From Chitinispirillaceae bacterium (lineage in GTDB: Bacteria > Fibrobacterota > Chitinivibrionia > Chitinivibrionales > Chitinispirillaceae), in NCBI GenBank assembly GCA_016929415.1, contig JAFGIW010000223.1, positions 1 to 34,306 on the forward strand: 34,306 nucleotides of DNA. Reading direction: 5' to 3'. The position numbers and the translations under genes are program-made. The notes beneath the pieces are model-generated. The model was not told the DNA's origin and ran no database searches. It was given only the letters and a program-made list of their open reading frames with translations. The first letter of the stretch is position 1, and each line of letters opens with the position of its first letter. Below are positions 1 to 7,396 of this stretch, piece by piece.

Positions 1-387
1 GGCATCGGTGTACGCGGTTTCCATGTCGCTTATAGCCGTAGTCAAGTTGGTCGGAGTAGGGGACGTATAGTCGGCGGCATATATTTTCCCGGTTACCAGA
101 GATGATGTTGAAAAGGTGTTCGAAGGGTCCGCGATTAACCCTAATCCGGTTATGAATGTCGCGGCGGCCGGACTGACTCCAAGATCCCCGACAACTGATG
201 AAGTCCCGGTGACCGATATCCCTGTTTTTGCCAGAAGCGCGAAGTTGCCGGATGTTCCAAGATTCACCGGCGCCGGCGATTGAGACATGACGGCGACTGG
301 TGCCGTCAAAGCGACCGTCAGCATCGCTCCGAGAAAGCGTGTCCGCCGGTTTGAGATTACTGTTGCAGGTGCAGTACAAGTCTTCAT
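1..387 (-). CDS. Ice-binding-like protein (DUF3494 family), N-terminal part only
   Basis: The minus strand is open from an ATG at 387 to the window edge, so only the first 129 residues are present. After a basic N-terminus and a hydrophobic stretch (about residues 17-31, a likely signal peptide) the protein reads VNLGTSGNFALLAKTGISVTG, then VVGDLGVSPAAATFITG. This is the opening signature of the DUF3494 ice-binding or adhesion-like beta-helix family. Members are secreted; some bind ice, others probably act as adhesins. A GGAGGG ribosome site lies 5-6 bases before the ATG, which fixes the start. It lies downstream of, and on the same strand as, the lipoprotein gene. The family call is from memory of the motif; ice binding itself is not shown. 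Confidence 0.85.
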   Translation of the reverse strand, partial: MKTCTAPATVISNRRTRFLGAMLTVALTAPVAVMSQSPAPVNLGTSGNFALLAKTGISVTGTSSVVGDLGVSPAAATFITGLGLIADPSNTFSTSSLVTGKIYAADYTSPTPTNLTTAISDMETAYTDA

Positions 388-437
388 ATAACCCTCCATG
401 TGGTTAGTGAATGTGTAAATTTATTTGTATTTATATT

Positions 438-458
438 GTCCCGCTCCTGAAGGCGGGA
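438..458 (-). terminator. Small GC hairpin after the lipoprotein gene
   Basis: TCCCGC at 439-444 pairs with GCGGGA at 453-458 around an 8-base loop, just beyond the lipoprotein stop codon. On the minus strand it is followed by an A/T-rich run rather than a clean T tract, so it is only a possible terminator or 3' stabilising hairpin. Confidence 0.3.
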
Positions 459-475
459 TTCCATTGTATGTATCA

Positions 476-1195
476 TCATTTCCCGGAGTTGATGATCCTT
501 CGCTGCCCCAATTCGGTCAGCACAAGGCTTACTATTCCGCGTTGCACATCCGTAACGGCGGCGGGATCGGATGTTCTGCTTGTAGCACTCCAGATCAATC
601 GGCCGCCGGCTCCTGTCGTGGATACGTCAATTGCGCGCACATCGACTGTTTGAGAGTCGATGTATCCCGGATGTTCTATTTCGCGATAATAGGTCCGGTA
701 TCTTTTCCAGTACGGACCGAAATAGGAAGTGTAACGCTCATCCCGTTCGGTAGTGGTATACCCCCCATCCCGTTTGGTAGTGGTGGTAGTGGTATACCCC
801 TCATCCCGTTCGGTAGTGGTGGTAGTGGTATACCCCTGGACATGGTGCGAATTAGTTTCCGTCGGGAGCATGAGAATGGCCAGAATACCGTCAAAACCGT
901 TCGCCTGCACCGTGGCGATAAGCTGATTTGTGTCCGGGGGTGCATCAGGAAACAAACTGTACGACGACGTCGCCGCCATGCCGTGCTTTACAAGCTCGCC
1001 GGCGAAAGCATCTTCCCAGATGCGCCGTTTTGTCGCATCCTTTCTGACGGCGATTACCAGCATCTTGCCCAACGGCGGAGCCTTAAAAAAAGGATCGTGC
1101 CATATATCGACAAGGCTGGACGATACACAGCCGCACATCTGACTTAGTAAACAACAGAGCGCCGCTATGGCAACCGATTTGCCTGATGAATTCAT
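476..1195 (-). CDS. Putative lipoprotein with Thr-rich internal repeats
   Basis: A 239-residue protein of unknown function. The N-terminus has a charged start, a hydrophobic core (VAIAALCCLLSQM) and cysteines at about 21-23 that could serve as a lipobox, so export and lipidation are likely. Residues about 30-110 form a compact domain ending in FDGILAILMLPTE. A Thr-rich tract of two 12-residue units (GYTTTTTTERDE, GYTTTTTTKRDG) and one 9-residue unit (GYTTTERDE) follows, then a Tyr-rich stretch and a C-terminal domain (VDVRAIDVSTTGAGGRLIW). The layout is reminiscent of DUF4136-like lipoproteins, but I cannot assign it. A fragment of a second copy lies at 15964-16038. The opposite-strand reading frame is rejected because it has no protein-like features. 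Confidence 0.7.
   Translation of the reverse strand: MNSSGKSVAIAALCCLLSQMCGCVSSSLVDIWHDPFFKAPPLGKMLVIAVRKDATKRRIWEDAFAGELVKHGMAATSSYSLFPDAPPDTNQLIATVQANGFDGILAILMLPTETNSHHVQGYTTTTTTERDEGYTTTTTTKRDGGYTTTERDERYTSYFGPYWKRYRTYYREIEHPGYIDSQTVDVRAIDVSTTGAGGRLIWSATSRTSDPAAVTDVQRGIVSLVLTELGQRRIINSGK
740..838. repeat. In-frame minisatellite, 27 + 36 + 36 bp
   Basis: Three tandem units begin with atcccgtt at 740, 767 and 803. The last two are 36 bp and nearly identical. The first lacks 9 bp of the ggtagt-rich core, so its protein unit is three Thr shorter. All length changes are multiples of three and keep the lipoprotein frame. Confidence 0.9.
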
Positions 1196-1265
1196 ACTGT
1201 TTTCCTTCCGGTGGTGATAATCGAATTAAAAAGGTCGCACCTTTCCCAGTATCCCGATAGCTGAC

Positions 1266-1433
1266 TTAATGTGCCTTAAAAAATCGAAAGATGAATCGTC
1301 CCTGCCTTATTCCGAACAGAACGACGACAATGGCGATTATGAGGAGAAGGTGAATGAAACCTCCCGCGATGTGGGAAGTCAGCATCCCTATAAGCCACAA
1401 TAGTACCAAAACCGTGGCAACAGCGTAAAACAT
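1266..1433 (-). CDS. Lmo0937-type small membrane protein
   Basis: A 55-residue hydrophobic peptide starting MFYAVATVLVLLWLIGML, with a second membrane segment IHLLLIIAIVVVLF and a short basic tail. This is the pattern of the Lmo0937 family of two-span small proteins, whose function is unknown and which are often stress-induced. The ATG at 1433 is preferred over upstream in-frame starts because AAAGGA lies about 10 bases before it and the family begins exactly here. A sigma-54 type promoter lies about 120 bases upstream at 1551-1566, giving a leader of roughly 108 bases. Confidence 0.8.
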   Translation of the reverse strand: MFYAVATVLVLLWLIGMLTSHIAGGFIHLLLIIAIVVVLFGIRQGRFIFRFFKAH

Positions 1434-1550
1434 ACTGAATATCCTTTCATCTTCCGGCTTGCAAAGTATTGTTCGCGTTCGCTTCAATGTGACTATCCGA
1501 CATTGATAGCCTCCGGGGCAGGGTTCGTGGTTTATTACGAATTTTAAAGA

Positions 1551-1566
1551 CGCAATAACCATGCCG
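1551..1566 (-). promoter_or_regulatory. Sigma-54 promoter candidate for the Lmo0937-type gene
   Basis: The minus strand reads CGGCATGGTTATTGCG. GG and GC are separated by exactly 10 bases, with GGCA at -24 and TTGC at -12 as in the RpoN consensus TGGCAC-N5-TTGCA. The same 16-mer except for its last base occurs at 20578-20593. Confidence 0.7.
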
Positions 1567-1736
1567 GATATTTGCACTTGAAAAGTAATGGATGGATCCG
1601 GACTCCAGAATGCCCTGAATGGTGCTGTTTATGTCACGATGAAAAGTTAAAATGTTCGCGGTGTTCGGGTCGAGTTTGGATAATGCATAAATTCAGCCGC
1701 TTTCCAGGAGCGGGCAGGTCACCATATCCGCCAATA

Positions 1737-1754
1737 ATTCTTGTTTATAAGAAT
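1737..1754. promoter_or_regulatory. Inverted repeat TTCTT-N6-AAGAA, possible activator site
   Basis: ATTCTT (1737-1742) and AAGAAT (1749-1754) form perfect arms around GTTTAT. The site is about 170 bases upstream of the -24 element at 1551-1566. The same arm-and-spacer design recurs at 4831 and, with one mismatch, at 17842, also near sigma-54 promoters. An upstream activating site for an enhancer-binding protein is inferred. Confidence 0.5.
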
Positions 1755-1774
1755 GTTTGTCACGAGGATCGAGC

Positions 1775-2704
1775 CTATTTCCGTATGGCCGCCAATTTTC
1801 CGAACAAGTCCATTTCCTCAGGCGTGAGATGGTCCGGCAGACGAATATCCACCGTCACGAACAGATCTCCGAAAATATTCTTTCCGCTGGCGACCGGCAT
1901 CCCGAGTCCGCGGAGCCTGAGCACCTTATGATTCGGCGTTTCCTTCGGGACATCGACCTTTACCGCGCCTTTCAGTGTCTTGACCAGGGCCTTCCCGCCC
2001 AGTACCGCCGTGTATAATTCGACGGGGAAGTCGCGGTGAAGATCGTCCCCCTTGCGATGGAATTCCGGATGTGATGCAATTTTCACCGTGAGATAGAGAT
2101 CGCCCTTCGGGCCGCCGTTGACTCCTGCCATTCCTTTTCCGGCAATCCGCAACACCTGTTCGTTTCCGATGCCCGGGGGAACCGTCACCCTGATCGTCTG
2201 GCTATCGAGCCGGATAAGTCGTGCTGAGCCGTGATAAGCCTCTTCTAGTGAGATCGTTGCCTCCGCATTGAGGTCATCGCCCTTGAATGCCGCACTCCTT
2301 CTTCCCTGTCTTCTTCCGCCGCGCTCTCCAAACAGCAATTCAAACAGATCGATTTCATCGCCCGCGGCAAACATCGACTCGAATTCATCGGCGCTCATAC
2401 GCTGTTTTTTCGTGCCGCCGTCGCCGGCATACTTCGACCAGTCAAACCCTCCCGGCTGTTCGCCGGCATCCTCATAGTGTTTCCAATCGGCGCCGAACCG
2501 ATCGTACTTCTTCCGTTTCTCCGGATCGGCGAGGACCTGGTTGGCCTCGTTGATCTCCTTGAACTTCTCGCCGGCCGCTGTATCTCCTTTAGTCTTATCG
2601 GGATGATACTTGACGGCAAGCTTGCGGTAGGCCTTCCTGATCTCGTCGGCGGTCGCCTCTTTCGCAACGCCCAATATGCTGTAGTAATCTTTGTAATTTA
2701 TCAT
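1775..2704 (-). CDS. cbpA: CbpA-type DnaJ co-chaperone
   Basis: A 309-residue J-domain protein. The N-terminal J domain (residues about 5-70) contains the HPD motif at 34-36 that stimulates DnaK ATPase. A short Gly/Asp-rich linker with the FESMFAAGDEIDLFELLFG segment follows. The rest is the two-part DnaJ C-terminal substrate-binding domain (EATISLEEAYHG, RVTVPPGI, KGMAGVNGGPKGDLYL, GDLFVTVDI). The Cys-rich zinc finger of DnaJ is absent, which points to CbpA or DjlA-like rather than DnaJ. The gene ends 30 bases into a 1434-1774 intergenic stretch and starts 101 bases after the eRF1-like gene ends. It is expected to act in the cytoplasm in protein folding under stress. Confidence 0.88.
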   Translation of the reverse strand: MINYKDYYSILGVAKEATADEIRKAYRKLAVKYHPDKTKGDTAAGEKFKEINEANQVLADPEKRKKYDRFGADWKHYEDAGEQPGGFDWSKYAGDGGTKKQRMSADEFESMFAAGDEIDLFELLFGERGGRRQGRRSAAFKGDDLNAEATISLEEAYHGSARLIRLDSQTIRVTVPPGIGNEQVLRIAGKGMAGVNGGPKGDLYLTVKIASHPEFHRKGDDLHRDFPVELYTAVLGGKALVKTLKGAVKVDVPKETPNHKVLRLRGLGMPVASGKNIFGDLFVTVDIRLPDHLTPEEMDLFGKLAAIRK

Positions 2705-2805
2705 ACAAAGTTAATAACGCGGCGGACCGCGTTGCAACCGGTTTCCCCGTCATAACGAACGAAGCTGCATCGCCGAAACCTCGGAAATAGTGCAGGAAAT
2801 GGCCC

Positions 2806-3225
2806 TTATTTTTCGACCTTACTGCTTGAAAAATAGTGGCGCACTCTCGCCGCAATTTGACGATCCGTCATTTTATCGGCGGTTTCCATTACCGCTACCC
2901 TGTCAAGACGATTGTTTTGCGCCATGAGTTTTTTCAACTCTCCTTTTCCCTCGCCGGGCCCGAAGATCAGAACGGATTGCGCGGCGCCTATCAGCGACAA
3001 CACCTCGTCGTAGAAAACCTTGAGATGTTTCGTAAATCCGCTTTGCTGCCGGTCGTCCGCCTGGACAAGGCCTGATTCAAAGGAAGATGTGGAATGTTTC
3101 CCCTTGAATCGTCCGAGCTGTTTTTCGACATTCGAAAGTACCTGTTGTGTTGTTTCACCTTTGTCCGATATGGTGACGATAATCGCCTTCCGATGATCGA
3201 TCCATAAACCCGACACTTTTTTCAT
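2806..3225 (-). CDS. eRF1/Pelota-like small protein (translation-machinery-like)
   Basis: A 139-residue soluble protein beginning MKKVSGLWIDHRKAIIVTI. It continues with a basic middle (NVEKQLGRFKGKHS) and a well-ordered C-terminal half (KVFYDEVLSLIGAAQSVLIFGPGEGKGELKKLM, then DKMTDRQIAARVRHYF). This resembles a family of stand-alone proteins related to eRF1 domain 3 or the host attachment protein fold, found in many proteobacteria; the biochemical role is unknown. The ATG at 3225 is chosen because AAGAGGA precedes it and the upstream extension crosses a terminator hairpin. The gene starts right after that terminator, so it must have its own promoter or read-through. Confidence 0.7.
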   Translation of the reverse strand: MKKVSGLWIDHRKAIIVTISDKGETTQQVLSNVEKQLGRFKGKHSTSSFESGLVQADDRQQSGFTKHLKVFYDEVLSLIGAAQSVLIFGPGEGKGELKKLMAQNNRLDRVAVMETADKMTDRQIAARVRHYFSSSKVEK

Positions 3226-3243
3226 AGGAATCCTCTTATAGTT

Positions 3244-3293
3244 AAAAACGGGCAGGTTTACAGCACACACACTACCCTGCTGTCAGCCTGCCC
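3244..3293 (-). terminator. Rho-independent terminator
   Basis: On the minus strand, GGGCAGG (93-87 of the 3200s) pairs with CCTGCCC (3256-3250) and, inside it, ACAGCA pairs with TGCTGT, leaving a 12-base loop. The stem is followed by GTTTTT (3249-3244). It ends the transcript of the DUF2934 and decayed Rieske genes and lies directly against what remains of the Tat signal. Confidence 0.75.
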
Positions 3294-3400
3294 CGGAGCC
3301 GTCAACCCGGTCGCCATCATCGGACCGAAGATCGCGGCGGCAATGACGCTTTTCCCGGACGTAAGTATGAATTCCCGACGTGAAAAAATATTTTTTCCCC
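3258..3400 (-). pseudogene. Remnant of a Tat-exported Rieske protein
   Basis: The reading frame FSRREFILTSGKSVIAAAIFGPMMA matches the Tat signal of the intact Rieske protein at 16042-16497 (FSRREFILTSGSSAIAAAIIGPMMV) almost residue for residue. The rest, including both cluster-binding motifs, is gone: the signal runs straight into a terminator hairpin. The start is also damaged. A good AGGAGG sits at 3411-3416 but no start codon follows in this frame. The upstream neighbour is a DUF2934 gene, as in the intact copy. This is a duplicated gene lost by internal deletion. Confidence 0.85.
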
Positions 3401-3479
3401 TATAATTATTCCTCCTGAAAGAAATGAACAAGAAAGTACCTGTGTTGAACGATGGCTTTCCGCTGAGCGCACGCCTTAA

Positions 3480-3765
3480 GGTCAATCGTGCCGGGGCATC
3501 TTGATATGAGCGCTAAAAAAGCTCGCTCAAGGCAGGCGGAAATACCCCTGTTTCTTCGTGATATTTATCGTATTACGATTTGGCGCCGGGTCGCTTGTTC
3601 GATTTTTGTTTGCCTCCCTGATCGCGTATATCCTTTTCAGCCTGGAACCAGTCCTCCTGATCGCTGCCGTGGATTCCGCCCCGTTTGACAAAAAGATCGA
3701 ACGCCCGCTGTTTCACGCTGTTTTCGATTGATGCTGCATCCATAATGGGAATTCCTTTCTGAAGA
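3480..3765. repeat. Copy A of a duplicated DUF2934-Rieske block
   Basis: The DUF2934 gene and its flanks match 16550-16860. Similarity extends beyond the coding region: gatggctttccgctgagcgc pairs with ggtggctttctgctccgcgt, and gctcaaggcaggcggaaat with ctcaaggcacgtggaaaaa. The two copies are about 13 kb apart in the same orientation. Confidence 0.8.
3573..3743 (-). CDS. DUF2934 small protein, copy A
   Basis: A 56-residue protein, MDAASIENSVKQRAFDLFVK then RGGIHGSDQEDWFQAEKDI and a basic tail. The core (I..RA..LF..RGG..G.D..DW..AE) is the DUF2934 signature, a short helical domain of unknown function common in Gram-negative bacteria. The ATG at 3743 follows AAAGGAATTCCCATT. The paralogue at 16669-16839 differs at about one residue in four. 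Both lie directly upstream of a Rieske gene on the same strand, but here that gene is destroyed. Confidence 0.8.
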   Translation of the reverse strand: MDAASIENSVKQRAFDLFVKRGGIHGSDQEDWFQAEKDIRDQGGKQKSNKRPGAKS

Positions 3766-3833
3766 AGATGCATAGTGATATGAAATGGTTTTTGCCCTAT
3801 GTCTGTGGTAGATCAACAGGAATATCGGCCCGG

Positions 3834-4268
3834 TTAAAGGCTCACTTCCCTATTCCAATAACCGTGAACGTTGCACTTTTCGACGATGGTGACCTTGCTC
3901 CCTGTTGTTTTCAGATGAAAGCAACCCGCGGCAAAGACTCCCGGTGTCAAATCAACACGCGAGACATAGGTGTCGTCCACATAACAGTCGATGAACCGGA
4001 TAAAGTGGGCGCTTTCCATGGGGTGGAGTGTCGCGCCGATGCGCACATTAATATCAGTGCACGATTGTTCAGGAATCAAGCCGCACTTTTTGTTGACCGT
4101 GACGGCGGGAATATGCTTAATTGCAGCTTCCTTGCTCTTTTCCGTCGATTCCTCAAAGATACGGTCGTTGCGGATGCACTTTTCGGCCGATGATTCGCAT
4201 ACCGGGCACGCTGTCGGCACTTCGGTAAATTCGATATGGCCGCACACGGAACAGATAAAAAGACTCAT
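3834..4268 (-). CDS. Superoxide-reductase-like protein with N-terminal rubredoxin-like knuckles
   Basis: A 144-residue protein. Residues 6-24 carry two CxxC pairs (CSVCG, CPVC), a rubredoxin or desulforedoxin-like metal site. Residues about 45-144 match the desulfoferrodoxin/neelaredoxin fold. The iron ligands of superoxide reductase can be placed at H52 (in KHIP), H82 (LHPMES), H88 (AHFIRFI), C132 and H135 (CNVHGYW), and the catalytic Lys at K51. Superoxide reductases convert superoxide to peroxide without making O2, in the cytoplasm of anaerobes. AAAGGAGG before the ATG at 4268 fixes the start. A strong sigma-54 promoter candidate lies 223 bases upstream, and the gene diverges from the flavodiiron gene. 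The zinc-ribbon spacing is not classical Dfx, so substrate assignment is likely but unproven. Confidence 0.85.
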   Translation of the reverse strand: MSLFICSVCGHIEFTEVPTACPVCESSAEKCIRNDRIFEESTEKSKEAAIKHIPAVTVNKKCGLIPEQSCTDINVRIGATLHPMESAHFIRFIDCYVDDTYVSRVDLTPGVFAAGCFHLKTTGSKVTIVEKCNVHGYWNREVSL

Positions 4269-4490
4269 TGCTTTCCTCCTTTGTTGATGATAAAGATCAG
4301 ATTTCAACATACTTTTAAACGGAACGGCAGGTTGAAACGGATGCCGTCAGGTCGGGCCAGAGCGATTGAATCCGACTGCCGTAATCATGTTGATCATCGC
4401 CCTCTTTCGTTTTTCGGGTCAGGACCGCTCATTGCGAACCGTCCATTTAAAATGATTGCTGTCGACAATTGATTTCTTTTTAGGATTAAC

Positions 4491-4506
4491 CGCAAAAACA
4501 GTGCCA
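4491..4506 (-). promoter_or_regulatory. Sigma-54 promoter candidate for the SOR-like gene
   Basis: The minus strand reads TGGCACTGTTTTTGCG: a perfect TGGCAC at -24, five bases, then TTGCG at -12. The predicted start is near 4480, leaving a leader of about 210 bases. The rest of 4269-5112 (844 bases between divergent genes) holds the palindrome at 4831 and the promoter at 5056; no other gene was recognised there. Confidence 0.75.
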
Positions 4507-4830
4507 TAAATTTGACGTCATGAAACGCCGGACAGTTTTTTTCATTCCGGGATTTTAGCAATTTCACAAAAATGCGTTATTGAAATTAAGAATGAGGAGA
4601 ATGTAAAACGTTACTTCTTGTATTTTTTCTTATCCCTCTTTTCCCCGCCCGGGAGATGCGGAAACAACTGACCGTCAAGGGAAGGATCTTCCGCAGTTCA
4701 CTTTATCTTCACTTTCCGCCACTATCGAATCGGCAAGCGGCCGGTTAGTTGCCGCCGAAATGGTGGCCGCCGTTGAAGCCGGTCGGGCCTGCTTGAGATG
4801 ATAAAGCCGCTCAAGGCGATACATCTGTTG

Positions 4831-4846
4831 TTCTTAATATTAAGAA
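4831..4846. promoter_or_regulatory. Perfect 16-bp palindrome, possible shared activator site
   Basis: TTCTTAATATTAAGAA is a perfect palindrome lying between two divergent sigma-54 promoter candidates, 325 bases from the SOR-like -24 element and 211 bases from the flavodiiron one. It has the TTCTT-N6-AAGAA design seen at 1738 and 17842. An enhancer-binding protein operator serving both genes is inferred. Confidence 0.55.
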
Positions 4847-5055
4847 TTCAATTCCTCGTAGTGCGAAAAATTGGTTTATCCTGCTTCTATATTCGGTAGA
4901 ATGAATCCCGTATCCGGTGCGAAGATATTTTGCTTCATTCAAACTCCCCCGGAGAGGAGCCGGAAGGGCGGCCCGTCTGCGCACAGTCGCTTCGGAAAAG
5001 GAAGGAAGCCGCTTTGGCGGATACAGGGGTGATCGGCGTGAGTCAGCTAAATACC

Positions 5056-5071
5056 CGGCATGGTTTTTGCA
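5056..5071 (+). promoter_or_regulatory. Sigma-54 promoter candidate for the flavodiiron gene
   Basis: CGGCATGGTTTTTGCA has GG-N10-GC spacing with GGCA and TTTGCA boxes. The predicted transcription start (about 5082) is only 31 bases before the ATG, and AAGGGG is the ribosome site between them. The short, well-placed leader supports it. Confidence 0.7.
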
Positions 5072-5112
5072 ATTTTACCACCGGATTACTTTATCGACGA
5101 AAGGGGTCAAAC

Positions 5113-6303
5113 ATGAGTTTCAAGGTGAAAAACAATGTCTACTGGGTAGGAAAAACCGATTGGGAACTGCGTAATTTCCATGGGAATGAGTATTCAACCC
5201 ATCGCGGTTCGACTTATAACTCCTTCCTTGTTCGGGAAGATAAGGTTGCGCTGATTGATACGGTATGGCAACCTTTTGCCGGGGAATTCGTAGACCTGCT
5301 TTCAAAGGAGATTCCGCTTGAAAAAATAGATGTTATTATCGCCAATCATGCGGAAATCGACCATAGCGGCGCATTGGACGAACTCATGAAACGTATACCG
5401 GGCAAGCCCGTTTATTGCACGACCAACGGGGTCAAATCGTTGAAAGGGCACTATCACAGGAATTGGAATTTTCAGGTCGTCAAGACCGGCGACCGGCTTT
5501 CACTCGGCAGCAAGGAGCTGATATTCATCGAGGCGCCCATGCTCCACTGGCCCGACAGCATGATGTGTTATCTGACCGGCGACAATATCCTGTTCAGCAA
5601 TGACGCCTTCGGTCAGCACTATGCTTCGGAATTCATGTATAACGATCTTGTCGATCAATCGGAGCTTTTCACCGAATGTATGAAATATTACGCCAATATT
5701 CTTACGCCGTTCAGTGCGTTCGTGACAAAAAAAATACAGGAGGTGCTTTCGTTTGAATTGCCGGTTGATCTCATCTGTCCGAGCCATGGCGTTCTATGGC
5801 GTGACCGGCCCATCCAGATTGTCGAAAAATATCTCGCCTGGGCAGACAACTACCGCGAGAACCAGATCACGATCATCTACGATACCATGTGGAACAGTAC
5901 CCGGATAATGGCCGAGAATTTCGTCGCCGGAATCCGAGAAGCGGACACCAGCGTGAATGTGAAGCTCTTCAACATTGCTCACAGCGATAAAAACGACGTT
6001 GTTACCGAGGTGTTCAAATCGAAGGGTGTCGTGTTCGGTTCACCGACGATCAACCGGGGAATCCTGACTGCGATGGCGGGATTTCTCGAAGAGATCCGCG
6101 GGCTGGGATTCAAGGACAAAAAAGCCGCTGTTTTCGGGAGTTACGGATGGAGCGGGGAATCGGTGAAAATGCTCCATGACGCTTTGGACAGCGCCGGATG
6201 GGAGGTGGTAAACGACGGTCTGAAAACGTTATGGAATCCCGATGATGAATCCATTGGGAAATGCGTGGCGTTTGGTAAAGATATCTGCAGCAATTTCAAA
6301 TGA
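5113..6303 (+). CDS. fprA: Flavodiiron protein (A-type flavoprotein, FprA/Roo type)
   Basis: A 396-residue protein with an N-terminal metallo-beta-lactamase-fold diiron domain (about 1-250) and a C-terminal flavodoxin domain (about 251-396, ITIIYDTMWNSTRIMAENF binding FMN). All expected iron ligands are visible: H79-x-E81-x-D83-H84, H145, D164 and H225. Such proteins reduce O2 to water or NO to N2O in the cytoplasm, using electrons from rubredoxin, ferredoxin or F420 depending on the organism. No rubredoxin or reductase domain is fused. The ATG at 5113 is chosen because AAGGGG precedes it and the family begins with this segment; in-frame upstream codons would run through the promoter. It is monocistronic, ended by the hairpin at 6478-6509. 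Confidence 0.93.
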   Translation: MSFKVKNNVYWVGKTDWELRNFHGNEYSTHRGSTYNSFLVREDKVALIDTVWQPFAGEFVDLLSKEIPLEKIDVIIANHAEIDHSGALDELMKRIPGKPVYCTTNGVKSLKGHYHRNWNFQVVKTGDRLSLGSKELIFIEAPMLHWPDSMMCYLTGDNILFSNDAFGQHYASEFMYNDLVDQSELFTECMKYYANILTPFSAFVTKKIQEVLSFELPVDLICPSHGVLWRDRPIQIVEKYLAWADNYRENQITIIYDTMWNSTRIMAENFVAGIREADTSVNVKLFNIAHSDKNDVVTEVFKSKGVVFGSPTINRGILTAMAGFLEEIRGLGFKDKKAAVFGSYGWSGESVKMLHDALDSAGWEVVNDGLKTLWNPDDESIGKCVAFGKDICSNFK

Positions 6304-6477
6304 CCGCAAGGAAGAACCATGCAGACAGGCCGTACGGGTGTAAACCGGCACCTCCGGCGAACATATCGGAATTCAATTCAACGACGGTGACGAATCGTTG
6401 CGTGAACAGCGGGAGAATGGTCCTTTGACCCAGACCGGTACGCTTTGGTTGAGCGTCTTATCGTGCATCCTAATAAA

Positions 6478-6509
6478 GAAAACGTTCCGGAATTTTGCGG
6501 AACGTTTTC
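6478..6509. terminator. Bidirectional Rho-independent terminator
   Basis: GAAAACGTTCCG (6478-6489) pairs perfectly with CGGAACGTTTTC (6498-6509), a 12-bp stem with an 8-base loop. A-rich flanks give T-rich exits on both strands. It separates the convergent flavodiiron and RRM genes. Confidence 0.85.
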
Positions 6510-6553
6510 ATCAATTTAGAATAAGCAGGTTATCAACATGAAATCATCCGGTA

Positions 6554-6886
6554 TTACCAGCGGTCTCTTCGTCCGCCGCCGCCATAACCGCCTCGACCTC
6601 CTCCTCCTCCTCCTCTGCCGCCTCTGCCGCCACCTTCGGTCATCGGCCTGGCCTCATTGACCGTAAGAGCACGTCCATCGACCTCTTTACCATTAAGTGC
6701 GGTAATGGCGGCAGTGGCTTCCTCGTCGGAATCCATTTCCACAAATCCAAAACCCTTTGAACGTCCCGATTCACGGTCCATTATGACCTTGGCTGACAAA
6801 ACAGTACCGCATGCCGCGAATAACTCCTGGAGTTCGCTGTCTCCCATGTTGAAACTGAGATTACCCACATATAGCTTTTTTCCCAC
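6554..6886 (-). CDS. Glycine-rich RRM RNA-binding protein
   Basis: A 110-residue protein with one RNA recognition motif (residues about 4-82). RNP2 is LYVGNL (5-10) and RNP1 is KGFGFVEM (44-51), followed by a Gly/Arg-rich tail of about 25 residues (repeated RGG). This is the layout of bacterial and cyanobacterial Rbp-type proteins, often induced by cold or stress and thought to act as RNA chaperones. The start codon is GTG at 6886, with AGGAG seven bases upstream. It is transcribed alone towards the shared terminator. Confidence 0.92.
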   Translation of the reverse strand: MGKKLYVGNLSFNMGDSELQELFAACGTVLSAKVIMDRESGRSKGFGFVEMDSDEEATAAITALNGKEVDGRALTVNEARPMTEGGGRGGRGGGGGGRGGYGGGGRRDRW

Positions 6887-7005
6887 AGGGGGCTCCTAAT
6901 AAAATGGTTAAAAAAAATCAGCTGAGATAATTTTCACAGCCGGTTGTTTTACGTGATATTGAAAATAAATCAATGTAAGCGGGAAATACCTGATTATATG
7001 CAATG

Positions 7006-7380
7006 TCACCGATTTTGTCGCTGCCTGCCGTTTTTCTGTCTGAAATACTGTCTGATGGTGGCGCGGAGGGGGTCGTCCTCGTCAGGCGAGAATTCCGCAA
7101 ATGAAATGCCCAGCATGAAGCGGCTGTCATACTGCTCTATCCATTGCACTTTACCCCTGCATTTCGATGTTCCGTTTGTCGTTGTTATATAACAATCCAT
7201 CAGCCGATCCCTTGAGAGAGCGGGAATCTTTCCGGATTTCTCCAGATGAATGCTGAAACCGGCGCCGGTAGTTGACAGGTCGAGCATCGAACCGAAATGC
7301 AATCCGCCGTTGCTGTAAAAGGTTATCTCAGCCGGTTCTTTCAGCGTTTTCCGTTGTTCGCTTCTTCGGTCGTTTCGCAT
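7006..7380 (-). CDS. PilZ-domain protein
   Basis: A 124-residue single-domain protein with the two halves of the c-di-GMP binding signature: RRSEQRK (R6-x3-R10) and DLSTTG (D34-x-S36-x2-G39). The rest is a beta-barrel pattern (CRGKVQWIEQYDSRFMLGISF). PilZ proteins are c-di-GMP receptors. It starts 16 bases after the korB stop codon on the same strand, so it is probably the last gene of the ferredoxin-korA-korB operon. That link between 2-oxoacid oxidation and second-messenger signalling is inferred only from position. Confidence 0.85.
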   Translation of the reverse strand: MRNDRRSEQRKTLKEPAEITFYSNGGLHFGSMLDLSTTGAGFSIHLEKSGKIPALSRDRLMDCYITTTNGTSKCRGKVQWIEQYDSRFMLGISFAEFSPDEDDPLRATIRQYFRQKNGRQRQNR

Positions 7381-7396
7381 GCAACCCGTTCAACTC

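Noticed and set aside
425..1147. A 240-codon plus-strand frame opposite the lipoprotein
   Set aside because: The minus-strand frame has a signal peptide and a homologous fragment elsewhere; the plus frame does not.
1391..1409. TGGTAC-type site inside the Lmo0937-type gene as a promoter for the lipoprotein
   Set aside because: The -12 box is TGGCT, not TTGC, and it lies in coding sequence.
2733..2748. Possible sigma-54 site upstream of cbpA
   Set aside because: GG-N10-GC spacing and TTGCA at -12 are present, but the -24 box is GGGGAA; too weak.
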